A stretch of 64,000 nt of DNA. Origin: Isoetes taiwanensis. Taxonomy: Eukaryota; Streptophyta; Lycopodiopsida; Isoetales; Isoetaceae. The stretch spans positions 7,291,253-7,355,252 of the forward strand of contig JAJEKV010000017.1 in the NCBI GenBank assembly GCA_021234155.1, in the 5' to 3' direction. The notes under the pieces were generated by a model. It ran no database searches and had not been told where the DNA came from. It saw only the letters and a list, made by a program, of their open reading frames with translations. Made by a program: the position numbers and the translations under genes. Positions 63,661 to 64,000 of the stretch are shown here, one piece after another (within the stretch, counting starts at the first letter, position 1; every line of letters starts with the position of its first letter).

Positions 63661-64000
63661 TCCCCTTCTGGCTCTTTCCATACTCCACTAACATTTTTAA
63701 TATATTAAAAATCTCCTTCGGCATATTCACCCCTTATTCCTTAATCTACACCGTACGTAAAGTTCCTCGTTTGTGGGGTATGCAAGTACAAAATTTGCTA
63801 TACTGTATAACAAGATTCGCAAAATACTATAAGATTTCAAGCAGAATACTATATGGTGTTGATTTTGTACGTGCAAAATACAATTATAAGGGCTCTCGCT
63901 GCCCTACGTCACCCCCCGTGTGAATATGCACCCAAACCAAAGGGGGTTTAAGGGGGATTTTAATTTAAATGCGTTGGATCCAATGGTTGTGTTAATTAGT
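63661..64000. other. Right edge, nothing recognised
   Basis: AT-rich with no coding signal. Confidence 0.4.

Overview
This window is nuclear DNA of a land plant, most likely a seed plant and possibly a gymnosperm. The evidence is short GT-AG introns, plant-only gene families (CASP-like, PHS1-like, PPR, NIP aquaporin, RR-type CCCH zinc finger, bHLH) and a sea of LINE, Ty3/gypsy and TIR transposon debris with few intact genes. The lineage is an inference from style and content; no marker in the window settles it.

Layout. 1-700: end of a LINE running in from the left. 2.9-6.6 kb and 16.35-20.6 kb: two copies of a segmental duplication. Each carries a PHS1-like (POOR HOMOLOGOUS SYNAPSIS 1) gene on the plus strand, head to head with an uncharacterised Q/N-rich gene on the minus strand. 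Between them lies a 6.7 kb Ty3/gypsy element (6769-13461, minus) with a 5-bp target duplication; it has lost its integrase and carries a 1.2 kb inverted copy of part of its own LTR. At 20.61 kb a Helitron-type 3' terminus interrupts the end of the second duplication copy. 25.6-26.65 kb: LINE ORF1 plus the start of an endonuclease. 27.4 kb: a satellite of perfect palindromes. 36.39-42.0 kb: a 5'-truncated LINE with a 14-bp target duplication, split by a 4.26 kb TIR element that contains pentatricopeptide-repeat (PPR) sequence and many copies of a 16-bp palindrome.

43.9-47.5 kb is the most unusual segment. It holds a multi-exon tyrosine-recombinase gene of the Crypton/DUF3504 type, flanked by ~50-bp direct repeats and by inverted-repeat sites that resemble site-specific recombination sites. 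47.9-50.4 kb: a small ORF, a papain-like protease pseudogene that has lost its catalytic His, and a complete three-exon CASP-like membrane protein gene, the best-supported ordinary gene here. 52.5-58.4 kb: two decayed LINEs, the first bounded by long (GA)n tracts, the second abutting a ~1 kb polypurine tract (58.44-59.5 kb). 60.3-63.7 kb: a run of truncated gene fragments (CCCH zinc finger, bHLH, RG-rich, NIP aquaporin).

The genes do not form a pathway. Probably functional are the CASP-like gene, one or both PHS1-like copies and the left Q/N-rich gene. The rest is mobile DNA and relics. All calls come from reading the sequence and remembered family motifs; no database search was run.
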